Under the pieces are notes generated by a model. That model ran no database searches and was not told where the DNA came from. It was given only the letters and a program-made list of their open reading frames with translations. Source: Larimichthys crocea (Eukaryota > Chordata > Actinopteri > Sciaenidae). Taken from it: a DNA stretch of 64,000 bases. Each line of letters begins with the position of its first letter. Position 1 is the stretch's first letter. Both the position numbers and the translations under genes were made by a program. Location: the NCBI RefSeq assembly GCF_000972845.2, contig NW_020860930.1:245240-309239 (forward strand), given 5' to 3'. Of this stretch, positions 61,301-64,000 are shown piece after piece.

Positions 61301-62680
61301 CTGGAGAGAGAGACGGAGGGGGGAGAGGAAGTGAGAGAGGAGAGAGATGTTTGTGAAGGATGGATGGATGAACGCAGCGATGACTCGGTGAATGGATGAT
61401 GGATGGACACGGAGTGAGACAAAAGCACCTGATGTGGAACTTTAACGTCAGCTTGTTCACCAGTAAACTCGTTTTTAACTACGAGGTTTCACGTGAAACA
61501 TCAGTTTACTTCATGTCACTCTGAATTAAAGAGCAGAGCTGAAACAATGGAAAGACGTCACAATGACACGACTCTCTGAGAGACCTGTGAGTCTGGCTAA
61601 AACTCTGCAGGAACATTTCCTGAATGTTGTCAGACTCTTAGAGTCAGAGTAAACTGAGTCTGTCACCTTTAGAGGACAGATTTGTCTCCATGACTGGCTG
61701 ATAAATATCAAAGCCGACCTTTAAGTTCGACAGAGCGAGCGCTGGTGATCGTTCTGTCTACATGTTTTAAGATTGCCTCAAGCTAAAATGACGTTTTGGT
61801 TTTGTCAGCGGCGCTTCAGTGTGAGCTGTCCTCTAGTCAACAATCATAAAAAACAATAACTCACTGATTGGGTAACGTTCTGTTTGCTGGTGATCAAGGA
61901 AACATTTTGTTGCTGAATGTTGCAGGTGATGTGATTGACAGTCAAACAGCATGCATGTCTTTTTATGGGTTAAAGTTCAGCAGACATTTTGTGTTAGTTG
62001 ATTAACAGACAGATCAGGAACGACACGAGTTGATGATGCACGTCCACCAGGAGCTGCTCAGTTTGACTCACGGCAAACTGGATCCGACCCGCTAAGACGG
62101 TACGGCTGTGTTTCAGGTCATGTGACATTTGAGCTGCTGTCGCTGTCCAATAGAAATTCAGAAACTAGCTCACAAAATGAACCTAGAACTAAAAGTACTG
62201 AGAGGTAATCCAGGTGAACACCTGATTCAAGGTCCTTGAATCCTTGAATCAAACCTTAAAACATCATTTATCCAAAGCTGTCCTCCTTCTGTCCATACTA
62301 CATACAAAATGTCTTTTCTTTGAAGCCACTCAACAAATCTGAAGCTCTGTGGTTGGATTATTATTAAAGAGACTTCAAACCTTTGCACAGATGTTTCCTG
62401 ACACATCTGTCTGATGTCACTGAGATTCGAGGTCACAAACACCCATCCAAAGACACGGATGACACACAGGCTTCATGCAGTTACAAGCGACACGTACGAG
62501 CGAGTGATGCTGCAGTTGCCAAGGAGCGGGGCAGGGTCGAACAGCAGTTGCTAAGGAAGCGGAGGAGGCAGTGGGGCTTGGTGATTGGACGATGAGGCAG
62601 CGGTGGGAGGGGCGAGGAAGAAGGCAGCAGCGGGGCTCATTTGGGGAAGGTTAGTACGTCACTGTCACACCTCACTCTCT
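61301..62680. other. Unassigned, probable intron of the gene ending near 61 kb
   Basis: A gatg-rich patch (61350-61405) and a tccttgaa-type unit (62225-62250) are seen. A weak acceptor-like site near 62680 (minus) is followed by a 14-codon open frame, too little to call. Confidence 0.35.
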
Positions 62681-62686
62681 GAAAAG

Positions 62687-62710
62687 CACACACACACACA
62701 CACACACACA
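62687..62710. repeat. (CA)n microsatellite
   Basis: About 12 CA units. Confidence 0.9.
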
Positions 62711-63559
62711 GGCAGAAAGACAGAAAGACAACATGACAGACGGTTAGCGGGGGAAAAGAAAAAAAGCTCGTGATGAGTTTGTCCAGCTGGGCGGAGTCAG
62801 GAACGCTGCAAATGTTATTAAGACGTGAGTAATGACACAACATGGAGAGAACAGGGTGACGTCAGGAGAATGAAGGGGAGTGTGAGGTTCGACCCGACGG
62901 ACGGACGGAGCTCTGATCTGAAGCCGAGATGTCGATGGAGCAGAGCGTTAATCTGAATCAACGAGAGGACGGTGAAGCCTCGGTGGGACGAGTTGTGACA
63001 GCTGATCATCAGCATCTGGACTGAGGTCAAAGGTCAAATGACCGGGCCGATTTCATGCAGCACTCGTCACCTTTTAGTCAGGACTACTCACGCGTTTCCA
63101 CCTGCATTAAACTCTGCCGTATGCAAATGAGACAGTATCTCATTAAATCATTCGCATATATTTCCGGAGCAGAGACGTGAACGTCGGTTAAATCCAGGCT
63201 CAAACTTCCCGTTCCATGTTTTTATGGATTATATTTTCATCAAATATTTAATAAATCAGACTGTGAATGATGTGAAAACCTTCAGGCTACAGGCAGGAAT
63301 CAAACCCGAAGGTTTGGTGGACGTAGGTGATGCTGAGGTGGAGACGAGAAGAGACGGTGTTTGCTGTCGGAGATTTCGTTCTGACTGATCTGTTGATGCA
63401 GGTGGAAACTTAAAGTGTTGGACGTTACTACACGCTCCAGCTGTGACTTTAAAGTTCTGCTGCAGAAGCTTCAGGATGGACGAACACTACAGCGTTCAGG
63501 CTGAGAACTCCTGTAGTGTGCAGGGTGGATGCTGGTGGATAGTGGACGGGGGTGAACGG

Positions 63560-63616
63560 GGGGCGGATGGTGGTGGTGGTGGTGGTGGTGGTGGAGGGGT
63601 TTTGGGGGGGGGGGGC
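63560..63616. repeat. (GGT)n and poly-G tract
   Basis: A (tgg)n run followed by 12 consecutive G. G-quadruplex-prone on the plus strand. Confidence 0.9.
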
Positions 63617-63775
63617 AATGGGGTCACATACGTCTGCATTCACCACTGCAGAACGGTGTATACCCTGTATACAAGGGCTGGACAGCCGTCTGGCCTGACG
63701 GATCTGAAAACAGTTTACAGCACACGCTCAGTTACAGCGACGACGTGAAAGCTCCTTTCCAAAAACACACACCAC

Positions 63776-63821
<46 letters not shown>

Positions 63822-63822
63822 A
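63776..63822. repeat. (CA)n microsatellite
   Basis: About 22 CA units; a further (GT)n lies at 63932-63959. Confidence 0.95.
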
Positions 63823-63926
63823 ATCAGATTCACTCGTTTAATTAATTTTTATTCTTATTCGTTTTTCTTTTCATCAGGTGGTTTTGGAAGGAAATCTTCA
63901 AACAGAGAGAGAGCGAGTAGTGAGTG

Positions 63927-63959
<33 letters not shown>

Positions 63960-64000
63960 GGGTAGAAGGAGAACACATTTGAACACCATCATGATCAGTT

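Noticed and set aside
62637..62680. Small exon RVRCDSDVLTFPK after a possible acceptor
   Set aside because: Only 14 codons to a stop, next to a CA repeat, with no family match.
63449..63646. Minus-strand frame VNADVCDPIAPPP.. with Thr run
   Set aside because: It depends on a (GGT)n/poly-G tract; an acceptor-like site is present, but there is no coding signal beyond the repeat.

Overview
The window looks like nuclear DNA of a ray-finned (teleost) fish. It holds intron-rich vertebrate genes with GT-AG splice sites, very many (CA/GT)n tracts, and fragments of repeats that are common in fish genomes (tRNA-derived SINE, hAT, LINE tails). The species cannot be read from the sequence. Gene names rest on protein similarity recalled from known vertebrate families. 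Exon borders were placed by hand from splice signals and an unbroken reading frame.

Layout, left to right. (1) 318-1312, minus strand: the first two coding exons of hid1; the rest lies beyond the left edge. (2) 1.5-3.4 kb: intergenic DNA with an inverted-repeat MITE and a minisatellite. (3) 5334-18671, minus: a complete abca5 gene of 37 coding exons (1653 aa), with a ~1.9 kb 3'UTR and a noncoding first exon and TATA/CCAAT promoter near 21.4 kb. (4) 21834-25323, minus: asb3, 9 coding exons (557 aa). (5) 26946-30341, plus: paat (C10orf88), 8 coding exons (432 aa), divergent from asb3 across a short CRE-containing promoter region. (6) 31-34.2 kb: repeat-rich intergenic DNA. (7) 34747-49060, minus: htra1, 10 coding exons (474 aa) with an intact His/Asp/Ser triad. 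(8) 49.3-59 kb: a long stretch with no recognised gene, holding degenerate repeats, hAT pieces and dispersed fish repeats. (9) 60.9-61.3 kb, minus: a probable terminal exon of an unidentified gene, with two overlapping open frames.

The genes are unrelated housekeeping or signalling genes, not an operon or pathway: a Golgi/trafficking factor (hid1), an endolysosomal lipid transporter (abca5), an E3-ligase substrate adaptor (asb3), a cofactor of mitochondrial ABC transporters (paat) and a secreted serine protease (htra1). No CRISPR array, operon, virus or new defence system was seen. The most unusual signals concern splicing and repeats: CA repeats touching the 5' splice sites of four abca5 introns and one paat intron; a GC-AG intron carrying a ~540-bp polypurine tract; a stop-free 87-nt intron; the same minisatellite on both sides of the asb3/paat promoter; twin 21-bp minisatellites with one shared leader; a 401-bp hAT derivative with a perfect 8-bp target duplication; and a terminal exon open in two frames.
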